From assembly GCF_001676785.2 (NCBI RefSeq), contig NZ_CP015910.2, forward strand, positions 1,550,001 to 1,614,000: 64,000 nucleotides of DNA. The letters run 5' to 3'. A model generated the notes under the pieces. The model worked only from the letters and a program-made list of their open reading frames with translations, had not been told where the DNA came from and ran no database searches. The position numbers and the translations under genes were made by a program. This document shows positions 10,050 through 18,419 of the stretch, one piece after another. The DNA comes from Brachyspira hyodysenteriae ATCC 27164. Lineage in GTDB: Bacteria; Spirochaetota; Brachyspiria; Brachyspirales; Brachyspiraceae. Each line of letters begins with the position of its first letter. The first letter of the stretch is position 1.

Positions 10050-10336
10050 GTATACTAAAAATTTTTAAGTTTATCAATTTTTCCTTGTTCTTTTTCCCGC
10101 CACAAAAAGAACCAAAAAGTGCAAGTATAAAATTATTACTAAATCATACTAAAATAGTCTTACATGTAAGATAAATTATTAATTTAAGCTAAAATATAAA
10201 ATATAGCCCTTCACCTGCCAAAGGCCGCTTCAAAAGAAGTGGGGTATGGCAGAACTGTGTGCTTCGCAGCAAAGCCACATATATAAAACAAAAATATAAC
10301 TTTATTTTTTGACAAAATATATTTGTTTCAGCATAT
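10050..10336 (-). repeat. Intergenic palindromic element, copy A
   Basis: One of five related elements (also near 16.5, 38.1, 46.7 and 54.0 kb). The left end, TATACTAAAAATTTTTAAG, matches copies B and E. Internal hairpin arms GTTCTTTTT and AAAAAGAAC lie near 10086-10112, the palindrome TTACATGTAA lies in a core shared with copy B, and a GC-richer part with CAAAAGAAGTGGGG follows. It fills the gap between the xdhC-like gene, whose stop codon is 6 bp away, and moeA. I see no open reading frame in it. Confidence 0.75.
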
Positions 10337-10342
10337 AATAAA

Positions 10343-11203
10343 TTAATTTTTTATCTTTCTTCTATTTTCTGCTTTTGCCCTTACAAGTATAAGTTCTGCT
10401 GCTATACTTATTGCTATTTCTTCTGTAGTCTCTGCACCTATTGGTATTCCTATTGGTGCATGAACTCTTAATATCATTTCATCAGTATAATTTTCTTCAT
10501 TTTTTAATCTGTCATGCAATGTCTTTATTTTATTTTTACTTCCTATCATTCCAATATATAATGCATTAGTTTTCAAAGCATTTTTTTCAACTATATAATC
10601 ATGAGAATGTCCTCTTGTAACTATTACTATATAATCTTTATCTCTAATATCTATTTTATTAAAAACACTTTCATAATCTTCTACTATTATTTTACTAGCA
10701 TTAGGAAATCTGTCTTTATTTGCAAACTCTTCTCTATCATCTATAACAATACAATTAAAACCTAATTTATATAAAACTTCAATCAAATCATAAGATACAT
10801 GTCCGCCGCCGAATATATAAACATTGCTTTCTTTATCTTCAATTTCTTTTTTTAAATTGTTTATTATATCTTTATTATCATTTAAATATATAAATGACAT
10901 CTCAGCACTTCCGCCGCATACCATACCTATTCCGCCTGCTTCCTGAGAAGTTAAATTATATTTATTAGTGGTTGTTTCTTTTTTATTTAAAAATGTATAA
11001 GCATCTTTTATGGCTTCAAATTCTAATAAACCTCCTCCTATAGTTCCAATACTTCTCTGTTTATCGCCATCTTTATAAATTAACATAAAAGCATCTAATG
11101 TTCTTGGGGCAGAGCCTGAAATTTTAAGTATTTTTATTAATTCTGTATCTATACCAGAATTTACTAATTCTAATGCCTTATCTAATATTTGCTTATTATT
11201 CAT
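10343..11203 (-). CDS. XdhC/CoxI-family molybdoenzyme maturation protein
   Basis: XdhC proteins bind molybdenum cofactor and help sulfurate and load it into xanthine-dehydrogenase-type enzymes. The 286-residue protein has the N-terminal CoxI-like half (SGSAPR, then GTIGGGLLEFEA, then GMVCGGSAE, a conserved Cys region) and the C-terminal Rossmann half starting at VYIFGGGHVSYDL with VIDDREEFAN and TRGHSHD. GGA precedes the ATG. It lies upstream of moeA on the same strand, separated by repeat copy A. No XDH-type structural gene is in the window, so its client enzyme is encoded elsewhere. Confidence 0.88.
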   Translation of the reverse strand: MNNKQILDKALELVNSGIDTELIKILKISGSAPRTLDAFMLIYKDGDKQRSIGTIGGGLLEFEAIKDAYTFLNKKETTTNKYNLTSQEAGGIGMVCGGSAEMSFIYLNDNKDIINNLKKEIEDKESNVYIFGGGHVSYDLIEVLYKLGFNCIVIDDREEFANKDRFPNASKIIVEDYESVFNKIDIRDKDYIVIVTRGHSHDYIVEKNALKTNALYIGMIGSKNKIKTLHDRLKNEENYTDEMILRVHAPIGIPIGAETTEEIAISIAAELILVRAKAENRRKIKN

Positions 11204-11351
11204 TTATTTTTCCTAAAACTAACAATGACTTAAATAATATTATAATAAATTTTTTGTAATTTTTAAATAAAATTCTAAAAAAAATTTATATTTATATTGA
11301 ATATTTTATTTTTTTGTATAAACTTCTAAATAATAATAGTTTTTTAAACTG

Positions 11352-11370
11352 TATAAATTAGAATTGCATT
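11352..11370 (+). promoter_or_regulatory. Probable promoter -10 giving a near-leaderless MOSC transcript
   Basis: TATAAA at 11352-11357 ends 13 nt before the ATG at 11371, and no Shine-Dalgarno sequence is present between them. A start of transcription 6-7 nt after the -10 box would leave a leader of about 7 nt. No convincing -35 box is visible. Confidence 0.4.
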
Positions 11371-11820
11371 ATGGAAAAAAAGTATTTCAAATTAATTTCA
11401 TTAAACATATCAAAAGATACAGGTACAGTAAAAACTCCTGTAGAAAGCATCACTTTAGTAGAAGATAAAGGCGTTCTTAATGATGCCCATTTTGACAAAT
11501 TAAAAGACAGACAAGTTTCTTTACTTGCTATTGAAGATATAGAATATACAAATGATAAAATGAAGGCTGATCTCAAACCTGGTGATTTTGCTGAAAATAT
11601 CACAACTAAAGATGTTGAGCTTTATAAACTGCCTATAGGAACAAAAATGTATATAGGAAATACTATAGTAGAAGTTTCTAAAATAGGTAAAGCATGTCAT
11701 CATGGATGCGATATAAAGCAATTAGTAGGAGACTGTATTATGCCTAAAAAAGGAATATTTGTAAGGGTTATTAAAGGCGGAGAAATAAAACTTGAAGATA
11801 CTTGTTATTACTGTGTCTGA
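11371..11820 (+). CDS. MOSC-domain protein
   Basis: MOSC domains bind molybdenum cofactor or carry activated sulfur for cofactor maturation. The 149-residue protein is a stand-alone MOSC domain with RQVSLLAIE, GDFAENI and the conserved cysteine motif KIGKACHHGC (C109, C113). It begins the plus-strand half of the molybdenum block and overlaps the mogA/moaB-like gene by 29 bp. No ribosome binding site is visible before its ATG, which may be read from a near-leaderless transcript. The exact sulfur- or cofactor-related reaction is not known for this small-MOSC subgroup. Confidence 0.88.
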   Translation: MEKKYFKLISLNISKDTGTVKTPVESITLVEDKGVLNDAHFDKLKDRQVSLLAIEDIEYTNDKMKADLKPGDFAENITTKDVELYKLPIGTKMYIGNTIVEVSKIGKACHHGCDIKQLVGDCIMPKKGIFVRVIKGGEIKLEDTCYYCV

Positions 11821-12268
11821 CAGAGCTTTTAAAGGCATTTATGAAGACAAATCGGGTGCTGTTATAGTAAAAACTCTTGAAGATAGTTTAAAAGGAAAAA
11901 TCACAAATATAGAAAAAATCATAATACCAGATGAATATGATACTATATTAAATACTTTAAATGAAAACAAAAATAAATTTGATATTATAATAACCACAGG
12001 AGGAACAGGTTTATCTCAAAGAGATGTAACGCCTGAAGCTACAGAGGCATTTTGTAAAAAGGAAGTTAGAGGAATATCAGATTATATAAGGCAAGAATCT
12101 ATAAAAGATACAATATTTGCCACTCTATCAAGAGGATATGCTGGAATTAATGATAATGTGTTTGTAGTTAATTTTCCTGGAAGCAAAAAAGGTGCTGAAT
12201 ATTGTACTAATTTAATGATTCCTTTACTAGAACATATTGTTAGTATGATTAAAGGTGAAGGACATTAA
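11792..12268 (+). CDS. Molybdopterin adenylyltransferase / MoaB-like protein
   Basis: A 158-residue MoCF-fold protein. It has the N-terminal strand ILVITVSDRAFKG, the MPT-binding loop TTGGTGLSQRDVTPEA and a C-terminal VNFPGSKKGAEY motif, as in MogA and MoaB. These enzymes adenylate molybdopterin before MoeA inserts the metal. The reading starts at a TTG inside the MOSC gene with GGCGGAG upstream; no ATG is available that would keep the conserved first strand. Translation is therefore likely coupled to MOSC. MogA and MoaB cannot be separated reliably by eye, so no symbol is given. Confidence 0.87.
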   Translation: MKILVITVSDRAFKGIYEDKSGAVIVKTLEDSLKGKITNIEKIIIPDEYDTILNTLNENKNKFDIIITTGGTGLSQRDVTPEATEAFCKKEVRGISDYIRQESIKDTIFATLSRGYAGINDNVFVVNFPGSKKGAEYCTNLMIPLLEHIVSMIKGEGH

Positions 12269-12314
12269 ATATTTTTATAAATAATAAAAACAAAATAAAT
12301 TTAAAGGTACTACT

Positions 12315-13106
12315 ATGAAAAAAATAATATTTATAACTTTATTAATATCTTATTTATTTGTATCATGCGGTTCTTCAAATACTGCAGATAATGCATCACA
12401 AACTAATACAGAAAATAAAGAGATATTAGTATTGGCTGCTGCAAGCTTAACTGATGTACTTACAGAATTAGCTAATAACTATAAAACAGAAACAGGAACA
12501 ACCGTTACATTCTCTTTTGCTTCATCAGGAGCATTACAAACACAAATAGAAGCAGGCTCTCCAGCCGATATATTCTTTTCTGCAGCACAAAAACAAATGG
12601 ATGCTTTACAGGAAAAAGATTTAATTGATACTAATACAAGAAAAGATTTGCTTGAAAATAAAGTAGTATTAATATCTCCTACAAATTCAACTTTAAATAT
12701 AAAATCTTTTATAGATATGACAAATGCTAATGTTACTAAAGTAGGATTAGGTGAGCCAAAAAGCGTACCTGTAGGACAGTATTCTGAAGAAATACTAAGT
12801 AATTTATCTATATTAGATGCAGTTAAACAAAAAGCTGTTTATGGTTCAGATGTTAGAAATGTACTTTCTTGGGTTCGTACAGGAGAAGTTGACTGCGGTA
12901 TAGTTTATGCCACTGATGCTCAAATAGCAAATGATATTAATATAATAGCAGAAGCTCCTGAAGGTACTCATAAAAAAGTTATTTATCCTATAGCTGTAGT
13001 AAAAGCTTCAGAAAATAAAGAAGAAGCTCAAAAATTTATAAACTATATTTCTACAGATACAGCTGCTGAAGCATTTAAAAATTATGGATTTACTGTAATT
13101 AAATAA
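12315..13106 (+). CDS. modA: Molybdate ABC transporter substrate-binding lipoprotein
   Basis: ModA captures molybdate (or tungstate) outside the membrane. The protein has 263 residues with a lipoprotein signal ending in LFVSC (Cys18). Family motifs are LAAASLTDVL, FSFASSGALQTQIEAGSPADIFFSA, and later SVPVGQYS and the GIVYATDA stretch near the C-terminus. The oxyanion is normally held by Ser and Ala/Tyr groups in these motifs. It stands at the head of modABC, 46 bp after the mogA/moaB-like gene, so import and cofactor synthesis are likely one operon. Confidence 0.94.
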   Translation: MKKIIFITLLISYLFVSCGSSNTADNASQTNTENKEILVLAAASLTDVLTELANNYKTETGTTVTFSFASSGALQTQIEAGSPADIFFSAAQKQMDALQEKDLIDTNTRKDLLENKVVLISPTNSTLNIKSFIDMTNANVTKVGLGEPKSVPVGQYSEEILSNLSILDAVKQKAVYGSDVRNVLSWVRTGEVDCGIVYATDAQIANDINIIAEAPEGTHKKVIYPIAVVKASENKEEAQKFINYISTDTAAEAFKNYGFTVIK

Positions 13107-13110
13107 GATT

Positions 13111-13779
13111 ATGGAATATACTCCATTAATATTATCTATAAAAACGGCATTATATTCTACAATAATAACTTTTTTTGTAGGAATATATGCCGCTATTATA
13201 GTAGTAAAAATCAAAAAATTTTCATCTATATTTGATATAATATTCACACTTCCTCTTGTACTTCCTCCTACTGTTGTGGGATTTTTTCTTTTATTATTTT
13301 TCGGAAGAAATTCTTTTATAGGAGGTATAGTTTCTAAATTAGGATTTCCTTTTGTATTTACATTAAGAGGTGCAGTATTGGCTTCATTTATAGTATCATT
13401 TCCGCTAATGTATAGAACAGCAAAAGGAGCATTCGAGCAAATAGATAAAAATATAATCAATGCAGCAAGAACATTAGGCAAATCAGAAAATTGGATATTT
13501 TGGAGAGTAATACTTCCAAACACTTGGCATTCCATACTAGGAGGAACTATACTATCATTTACTAGAGCTTTAGGCGAGTTTGGTGCTACTATAATGATAG
13601 CAGGAAACATACCAAATAAAACTCAAACAATGTCATTAGCCGTATATACTGCAGTTCAGGCTGGGGATAGAGAATTAGCTTTTAAATGGGTTATGATAAT
13701 TGTATTAATATCATTTGTAAGTATAATGATGATGAATGTTATATTACCTCTTTCTGATACTATAAAAAAGAGATTATAA
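13111..13779 (+). CDS. modB: Molybdate ABC transporter permease
   Basis: The membrane subunit of the ModABC importer. The 222-residue protein has five likely membrane helices and the cytoplasmic EAA loop (INAARTLGKSENWIFWRVIL) that contacts the ATPase. LPLVLPPTVVGFFLL and FTRALGEFGATIMIAGN are typical ModB stretches. The gene begins 4 bp after modA ends; its ribosome binding site must lie within the end of modA. Confidence 0.95.
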   Translation: MEYTPLILSIKTALYSTIITFFVGIYAAIIVVKIKKFSSIFDIIFTLPLVLPPTVVGFFLLLFFGRNSFIGGIVSKLGFPFVFTLRGAVLASFIVSFPLMYRTAKGAFEQIDKNIINAARTLGKSENWIFWRVILPNTWHSILGGTILSFTRALGEFGATIMIAGNIPNKTQTMSLAVYTAVQAGDRELAFKWVMIIVLISFVSIMMMNVILPLSDTIKKRL

Positions 13780-13797
13780 AAATTATGAGGTTTAATA

Positions 13798-14850
13798 TTG
13801 GGTTTAATAGTTGATATAAAAAAGAAGCTATCTAATTTTGATTTAGATTTGCAGTTTGAAGTAAAAAGCGGAGTATTCTCTATTTTGGGAGCTTCAGGCA
13901 GCGGCAAAAGTATGGCTTTGAAATGCATTGCAGGAATCGAAAAACCAGACAGCGGATATATAGAATGTAATGGAAATGTTTTTTATGATTCTAAGAAGCG
14001 TATTAATATAAAGCCTCAAAAAAGAAATGTAGGTTTCTTATTTCAAAATTATGCTTTATTTCCAAATATGACTGTTGAAGAAAATATTAAATGCGGAATA
14101 AGAGATAAAAAAAGTAATATTGATATTGAATATATTATGAAAAAGTTTTTCATAAATCATATAAAAAATAAAATGCCAAGAGAAATATCAGGAGGAGAAC
14201 AGCAAAGAACTGCATTAGCAAGAATATTTGTATCATCTCCAAATATATTAATGCTTGATGAACCTCTAAGTGCTTTAGATTATCATATAAAATGGGAATT
14301 AGAAAAATTTATTTCTTCAACTATAAAAGAGTTTGACGGCACTACTTTGTTTGTATCGCATAACAGAGATGAAGTATACAGATTATCAGATAATATAGGA
14401 ATAATAAATAAAGGTAAATTCGATATAATAGATTCTAAATATAATCTTTTTGAAAATCCTAAAACTTATTTCTCAGCACTTCTCACAGGTTATAAAAATT
14501 TTTCAAAAATAAAAATATTAGAAAATAAAAAAATAGAATGCATTGATTGGAATATCATTTTAGAAATTAAAAATAATAATTTAGAAAATATAGAAAATGC
14601 TAACTATATTGGAATGCGTCCTTATTCTTTTTTTGACTATGATGATAATAAAAAAGATAATATATATATAAAATCAAAAATAACAAATATTACTGAAGAT
14701 ATGTTTTCTTATATTATAACTTTAATGCCTCATAACAGCGAAAATCAAATAACTTGGAGATTAGATAAAGATAAATATAAAAATGATTATGAACTTGGAA
14801 AAGAAATAAATTTATCATTTAATACTGATGATATAATATTTTTAAAATAA
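13798..14850 (+). CDS. modC: Molybdate ABC transporter ATP-binding protein
   Basis: The ATPase of ModABC. The first 235 residues hold Walker A GASGSGKS, the Q-loop LFQNYALFPNMT, signature SGGEQQR, Walker B ILMLDEPLSALD and the H-loop FVSHNRDE. The remaining part (about 255-350) is a regulatory MOP/TOBE-like domain of the ModC type, though divergent and lysine/asparagine-rich. The start is a TTG 18 bp after modB with GAGG before it; an ATG just upstream is out of frame and stops after nine codons. Total length is 350 residues, close to E. coli ModC (352). Confidence 0.93.
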   Translation: MGLIVDIKKKLSNFDLDLQFEVKSGVFSILGASGSGKSMALKCIAGIEKPDSGYIECNGNVFYDSKKRINIKPQKRNVGFLFQNYALFPNMTVEENIKCGIRDKKSNIDIEYIMKKFFINHIKNKMPREISGGEQQRTALARIFVSSPNILMLDEPLSALDYHIKWELEKFISSTIKEFDGTTLFVSHNRDEVYRLSDNIGIINKGKFDIIDSKYNLFENPKTYFSALLTGYKNFSKIKILENKKIECIDWNIILEIKNNNLENIENANYIGMRPYSFFDYDDNKKDNIYIKSKITNITEDMFSYIITLMPHNSENQITWRLDKDKYKNDYELGKEINLSFNTDDIIFLK

Positions 14851-14890
14851 ATAAAAGCGGTAAGATTAATAAAAATCAAACCGCTTTTAT
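14851..14890. terminator. Bidirectional terminator between modC and the PepSY-like gene
   Basis: ATAAAAGCGGT (14851-14861) and ACCGCTTTTAT (14880-14890) form an 11-bp stem with A- and T-rich flanks on both sides. It lies between two convergent genes and suits both. Confidence 0.85.
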
Positions 14891-14916
14891 TTAAATACAT
14901 CATTAATTATAAAAAA

Positions 14917-15345
14917 TTAGTCGTCGAATTTTTGTCTCATAATCTGTCCGTTTCCTGTTACCATAAGCTCCATCATATTATTTAATTTTAACTTATAATT
15001 GCCCCACTCTTTTTCTGCATCTATTACAGCAGCCTGAGGATAAGCATTTTTTACAGCCTGTATAACAGCAGGAGGAAAAGCAGCATCAGGTATAGGAGCA
15101 TATTCACTGTCTATATTCTCCCAATCTCCATTACCTAAAAAGTCTATAGATACACCATTAGACAATTGTACATCGAATTTTCTTCCGTCTCTTTCAACTT
15201 TCCAAATTTGGGCACCCGGAAAAGCTCTTTGTATAAATGCACTGGCTTGCTGAGGTAATGCTGAAGGCGGAACTACCATATCTGCAAAAAGACTAGAAGC
15301 TGATAAAATAAATAATGATGCTAAAAAGATAGATAATTTTTTCAT
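14917..15345 (-). CDS. Secreted PepSY-like (DUF2874-type) protein, paralogue 1
   Basis: A 142-residue exported protein with a Sec signal peptide (hydrophobic residues 5-20, cleavage likely after SLFA). The mature part contains two PepSY-like repeats: one begins LPQQASAFIQRAFPGAQIWK and contains GVSIDFLGNGDWENI; the other begins PPAVIQAVKNAYPQAAVIDA and ends IMRQKFDD. A close paralogue lies at 51129-51557 with the same layout and the same promoter type. Such domains are thought to bind or inhibit partner proteins in the periplasm, but no function can be assigned here. The ATG has GGAGAG upstream. Confidence 0.8.
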   Translation of the reverse strand: MKKLSIFLASLFILSASSLFADMVVPPSALPQQASAFIQRAFPGAQIWKVERDGRKFDVQLSNGVSIDFLGNGDWENIDSEYAPIPDAAFPPAVIQAVKNAYPQAAVIDAEKEWGNYKLKLNNMMELMVTGNGQIMRQKFDD

Positions 15346-15395
15346 GATTTACTCTCCTTAAATATTGATATATGTAAATTATCTTTACAATTATA

Positions 15396-15424
15396 AGTAT
15401 AGCATTTTTATATTATTTGTCAAG
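15396..15424 (-). promoter_or_regulatory. Sigma-70-type promoter of the PepSY-like gene
   Basis: On the minus strand, TTGACA (15419-15424) and TATACT (15396-15401) are separated by 17 nt. The paralogue at 51 kb has the identical pair of boxes with the same spacing, which supports both calls. Confidence 0.8.
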
Positions 15425-15440
15425 TTTCTTTACAATATTT

Positions 15441-16478
15441 TTACTTGTTTTTTACATTATTTTTTATTTTTTTTATTAATTCTTTTAAATCTTTGGGTAA
15501 AGGAGCTTTTACTTTAATTATTTCATCAGTGATTGGATGATAAAATTTTAAACTATATGCATGTAAGGCCTGTCTATTGAAAAAACCTTCCGGAATAATA
15601 CCTTTTTCTATAAAATCATCAAAAACTTTAGGGCCGTATTTACCGTATATTTTATCACCTACCATAAAAAAGCCTTTAGAATATAAATGCACCCTTATCT
15701 GATGCATTCTTCCTGTATAGAGCCTAGCCATAACAACAGCATAATCTCCTATTCTTTTTATGGTTTTAAAAGAAGTTTTTGAATATTTTGAACCTTCTAC
15801 ATTTTCTTTATGGAGCGTTTGAAATCTTCTGTAATATTCATGCCCACTTTCAAGCATATAGCCTTCAACGGTGAATTTATCTTCTATATCTTTGGCATTT
15901 TCTATCACAGCAATATATGTCTTTTCTATAGAATTTCTTTTATACTGCTTTCCATTTACTTTTCTTCCAGCAAGCATAGCACAAAAATTCGATGCTGATT
16001 TACTGCTTCTTGAAAGAACTACGCATCCGCTTGTTTCTCTATCTATCCTATTTAGCATATTTATATTGCTGTTAAGCATATTTTTAACAATAGTATGAAG
16101 CGTATTATGATAATATTTACCAGAAGGTATAACAGGTAAATTAGCTGGTTTATTTGCTATTATTAAATCACCGTCATCATATACTATAGAAACATTTTTA
16201 TCTACTTCAGGCTCTTTCATTCCTATAATATGATAAGCTATCTCATCGCCTTTTTTTACAGTTCTAGTATATTTTACTTTGCTATTATTAAGAAGAACTA
16301 AACCCTGACCTATCAAATCCTGCCATTTATTTCTTGAATAATAAGAAAATCTATCTCCCATATATTTATCTATTCTTGTATTCTCTTCAACATCTTCTTC
16401 TATACGGCATTTCCTTATTACAGATTTTTTATATAATTCACCTATATTTTCATGTAATTTATTTTTTTTCTTTCTCAT
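15441..16478 (-). CDS. RluA-family pseudouridine synthase
   Basis: A 345-residue RNA pseudouridine synthase with an N-terminal S4 RNA-binding domain (about residues 20-85, from EENTRIDKYMGDRFSYYS) and the RluA catalytic domain. The catalytic aspartate is in LNRIDRETSGCVVLSRSSK; TGRMHQIRVHL is the second family motif. The insertion between them is lysine-rich. Its target (23S rRNA or tRNA) cannot be told by eye. The ATG lacks a Shine-Dalgarno sequence, and a strong promoter ends only 7 nt upstream, so the mRNA may be leaderless. Confidence 0.9.
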   Translation of the reverse strand: MRKKKNKLHENIGELYKKSVIRKCRIEEDVEENTRIDKYMGDRFSYYSRNKWQDLIGQGLVLLNNSKVKYTRTVKKGDEIAYHIIGMKEPEVDKNVSIVYDDGDLIIANKPANLPVIPSGKYYHNTLHTIVKNMLNSNINMLNRIDRETSGCVVLSRSSKSASNFCAMLAGRKVNGKQYKRNSIEKTYIAVIENAKDIEDKFTVEGYMLESGHEYYRRFQTLHKENVEGSKYSKTSFKTIKRIGDYAVVMARLYTGRMHQIRVHLYSKGFFMVGDKIYGKYGPKVFDDFIEKGIIPEGFFNRQALHAYSLKFYHPITDEIIKVKAPLPKDLKELIKKIKNNVKNK

Positions 16479-16485
16479 AAATATG

Positions 16486-16513
16486 ATTATACTAATAGAA
16501 AAAAATTTGTCAA
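16486..16513 (-). promoter_or_regulatory. Strong promoter of the RluA-family gene, leaderless start
   Basis: On the minus strand TTGACA (16508-16513), a 16-nt spacer and TATAAT (16486-16491) match the consensus exactly. The ATG follows the -10 box after 7 nt, so transcription should begin at or within a few bases of the start codon. Confidence 0.75.
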
Positions 16514-16516
16514 AAT

Positions 16517-16826
16517 ATATACTGAAAATTTTTAAGCTTGTTAATTTTTTTATTGTTCTTTTTCCAACCGCATACGCTCTGCAGACTTCGTCAAAGAACC
16601 TATATCCTCAACAAGCTCGGATACGCTTTGTGAAAGTGCAAATATAAAATTAGTACTAAATAATACTAAAATTATTTTACATGTAATATAAACTATTAAT
16701 TTAAGCTAAAATATAGCCTTTTTGCTTCTTTGTGGCAACAAAAGAAGTGGGGTTTGGGGCAAAGCCCCAGACATCAAAATAAAAATATAAATTTATCTTG
16801 ACAAAATATAATTGTTTAGGTATATA
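16517..16826 (-). repeat. Intergenic palindromic element, copy B
   Basis: The best-preserved internal region of the five copies. The left end reads ATATACTGAAAATTTTTAAG as in copy E. It holds the TTACATGTAA palindrome and the core shared with copy A (TATTAATTTAAGCTAAAATA), a hairpin CTTCTTTGTGGCAACAAAAGAAG-type near 16725-16748, and a perfect GGGGCAAAGCCCC hairpin at 16757-16769. It fills the whole gap between the EutT-like gene, whose stop codon is 12 bp away, and the promoter of the RluA-family gene. Confidence 0.8.
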
Positions 16827-16837
16827 TTGAATATTTT

Positions 16838-17593
16838 TTATTCAAGTATATCTTTACCTGTATATGCTATTAACATCAATATATAAACAGCACTGCTCAT
16901 ACGATTCAAAACTTTAATAATATCTTCCCTTTCATTTTTTAAAGCATTATAAGCTATTAATTCAGCCTCTCTTACTAAAGTTCTTATTAGATTAAGTTTT
17001 ATAACTGCATAAGGCATATCACAATTGATAAATACATGATCACATCCGAAATACTCTTTAGGGTGATGAGATATTTTTCTAATCTCATCATCTGTTAAAC
17101 CAAATATGGTATCTAATTCTAAACTTTTATTTGTAACTTCTGAATATAATATTGCATGAATAAGTTTATGGTACTTTTTTAAATATTCCAATAATTTATA
17201 TTCTTGCCTTTCTTTAAACTCATACTCTATATCTACTATTAAAGCAAGCAAACTATCTAATTTACCTCTTAATATTATTCTAGGATGATTTTTTTCCACC
17301 AATACATTATCATATAAATGAGTATAATTTTCAGGTTTAGTATCTAGTCTTTTATTAGTTTCATAATCTATATAGTATTCAATATTTTCTATTTCTTTTA
17401 TACCATACGATTTAGGATTTGATGTAAAGCTTCCAACATTACAATTATTAGTTTTTATTTTGATTTCTATATTTTTAGAATCTAAATATTTTCTTGCAGA
17501 AAGAGTTAAAAAATCTCCCTCTTCTATAAAATATTCTGATACATCTTTATCAAGTATATCATTTATAATCATTTCTTCTGTTATAACTCTCAT
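16838..17593 (-). CDS. EutT-like corrinoid adenosyltransferase
   Basis: EutT-type enzymes transfer the adenosyl group of ATP to cob(I)alamin, forming coenzyme B12. The 251-residue protein matches EutT over its C-terminal two thirds: HPRIILRGKLDSLLALIVD, GLTDDEIRKISHHPKEYFG and the late LNRMSSAVYILML. The N-terminal part (MRVITEEMI..., SARKYLDS) also fits. The cysteine-rich metal motif (CCxxC) of the enteric enzyme is not present. The ATG at 17593 is chosen over an upstream TTG. It is the last gene of a run with a BtuFCD-like importer and no eut metabolosome genes, so a general role in activating imported corrinoid is more likely than a dedicated ethanolamine-pathway role; that is inference. 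Confidence 0.82.
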   Translation of the reverse strand: MRVITEEMIINDILDKDVSEYFIEEGDFLTLSARKYLDSKNIEIKIKTNNCNVGSFTSNPKSYGIKEIENIEYYIDYETNKRLDTKPENYTHLYDNVLVEKNHPRIILRGKLDSLLALIVDIEYEFKERQEYKLLEYLKKYHKLIHAILYSEVTNKSLELDTIFGLTDDEIRKISHHPKEYFGCDHVFINCDMPYAVIKLNLIRTLVREAELIAYNALKNEREDIIKVLNRMSSAVYILMLIAYTGKDILE

Positions 17594-17624
17594 AAACAAA
17601 CTCTATATTAATTTTATAATAACA

Positions 17625-18413
17625 CTATTTCCATTTATCAAAAGATTTATTCATATAATTTATCACATCTATATCATATATATTATTGAGCATATTGATA
17701 TCAAAATCATCAATACTTCCAAAATACTGAGAACTTCCATTTTTTAAAACCAACAATTTATCAGACAAATTCAAAGCTGCATTTATATCATGAAGCACAG
17801 CTATAATGCATCTTGAACCATTTAAAACCCATTCTTTTAAACTATCAATTAATTCTATCTGGCTATTTAAATCCAAATGATTAGTAGGCTCATCCATAAG
17901 TATTATACTAGGATTTTGAACAAAAGTCCTTGCCAAAAATACTCTCTGCAATTCTCCGCCTGAAAGTTCTGTTATTAATTTATCTTTCAAATGCATTATC
18001 TTTAATTTTTCCATATAGTAAATTACAAACTCTTTATCCTCTTTTGTAGGCATTGATAATAATTTGTCTTTATAGCTTGAATACCTTCCCATCATTATAG
18101 TATCATAAGCAGTATATCCAAAATATATTGCTGATATCTGACTCATCATAGCTATTTTTTTATAAACATCTATTTTTTTTATATTTTCATCATCGATAAG
18201 TATTTCGCCTTTATCAAAATCTATTATCCTACATAAAGATTTAAGCAAAGTAGTTTTTCCGCATCCGTTAGGACCTATAATACATAAACTTTCATTTGCA
18301 TTTACTTCAAAAGATATATTTTTTAAAACTTCTTTTTTATTTGAATAGCTTAAATATAAATTTTTAACTTCAATCATTTTATTTGTTTTATCAGCTTTAT
18401 TTATATCATTCAT
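17625..18413 (-). CDS. ABC transporter ATP-binding protein (FecE/BtuD type)
   Basis: The ATPase of an iron-siderophore/heme/cobalamin type importer. Walker A is GPNGCGKTT, the signature is LSGGELQR, and Walker B is IILMDEPTNHLD, followed by an H-loop in VLHDINAAL. The protein has 262 residues. It lies 6 bp after the permease gene and 31 bp before the EutT-like gene. Because the next gene adenosylates corrinoid, cobalamin or a related corrinoid is the most likely cargo, but ferric chelates remain possible. Confidence 0.9.
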   Translation of the reverse strand: MNDINKADKTNKMIEVKNLYLSYSNKKEVLKNISFEVNANESLCIIGPNGCGKTTLLKSLCRIIDFDKGEILIDDENIKKIDVYKKIAMMSQISAIYFGYTAYDTIMMGRYSSYKDKLLSMPTKEDKEFVIYYMEKLKIMHLKDKLITELSGGELQRVFLARTFVQNPSIILMDEPTNHLDLNSQIELIDSLKEWVLNGSRCIIAVLHDINAALNLSDKLLVLKNGSSQYFGSIDDFDINMLNNIYDIDVINYMNKSFDKWK

Positions 18414-18419
18414 AATAAA

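Noticed and set aside
10050-10336. Repeat copies as CRISPR or as tRNA/ncRNA genes
   Set aside because: There are no regularly spaced short repeats and no cloverleaf. The copies are dispersed, 150-310 bp long, and bounded by inverted ends.
13008-13610. A 200-codon open frame on the minus strand over modA/modB
   Set aside because: It is antisense to two well-supported genes and shows no recognisable motif; long antisense frames are common in this AT-rich sequence.
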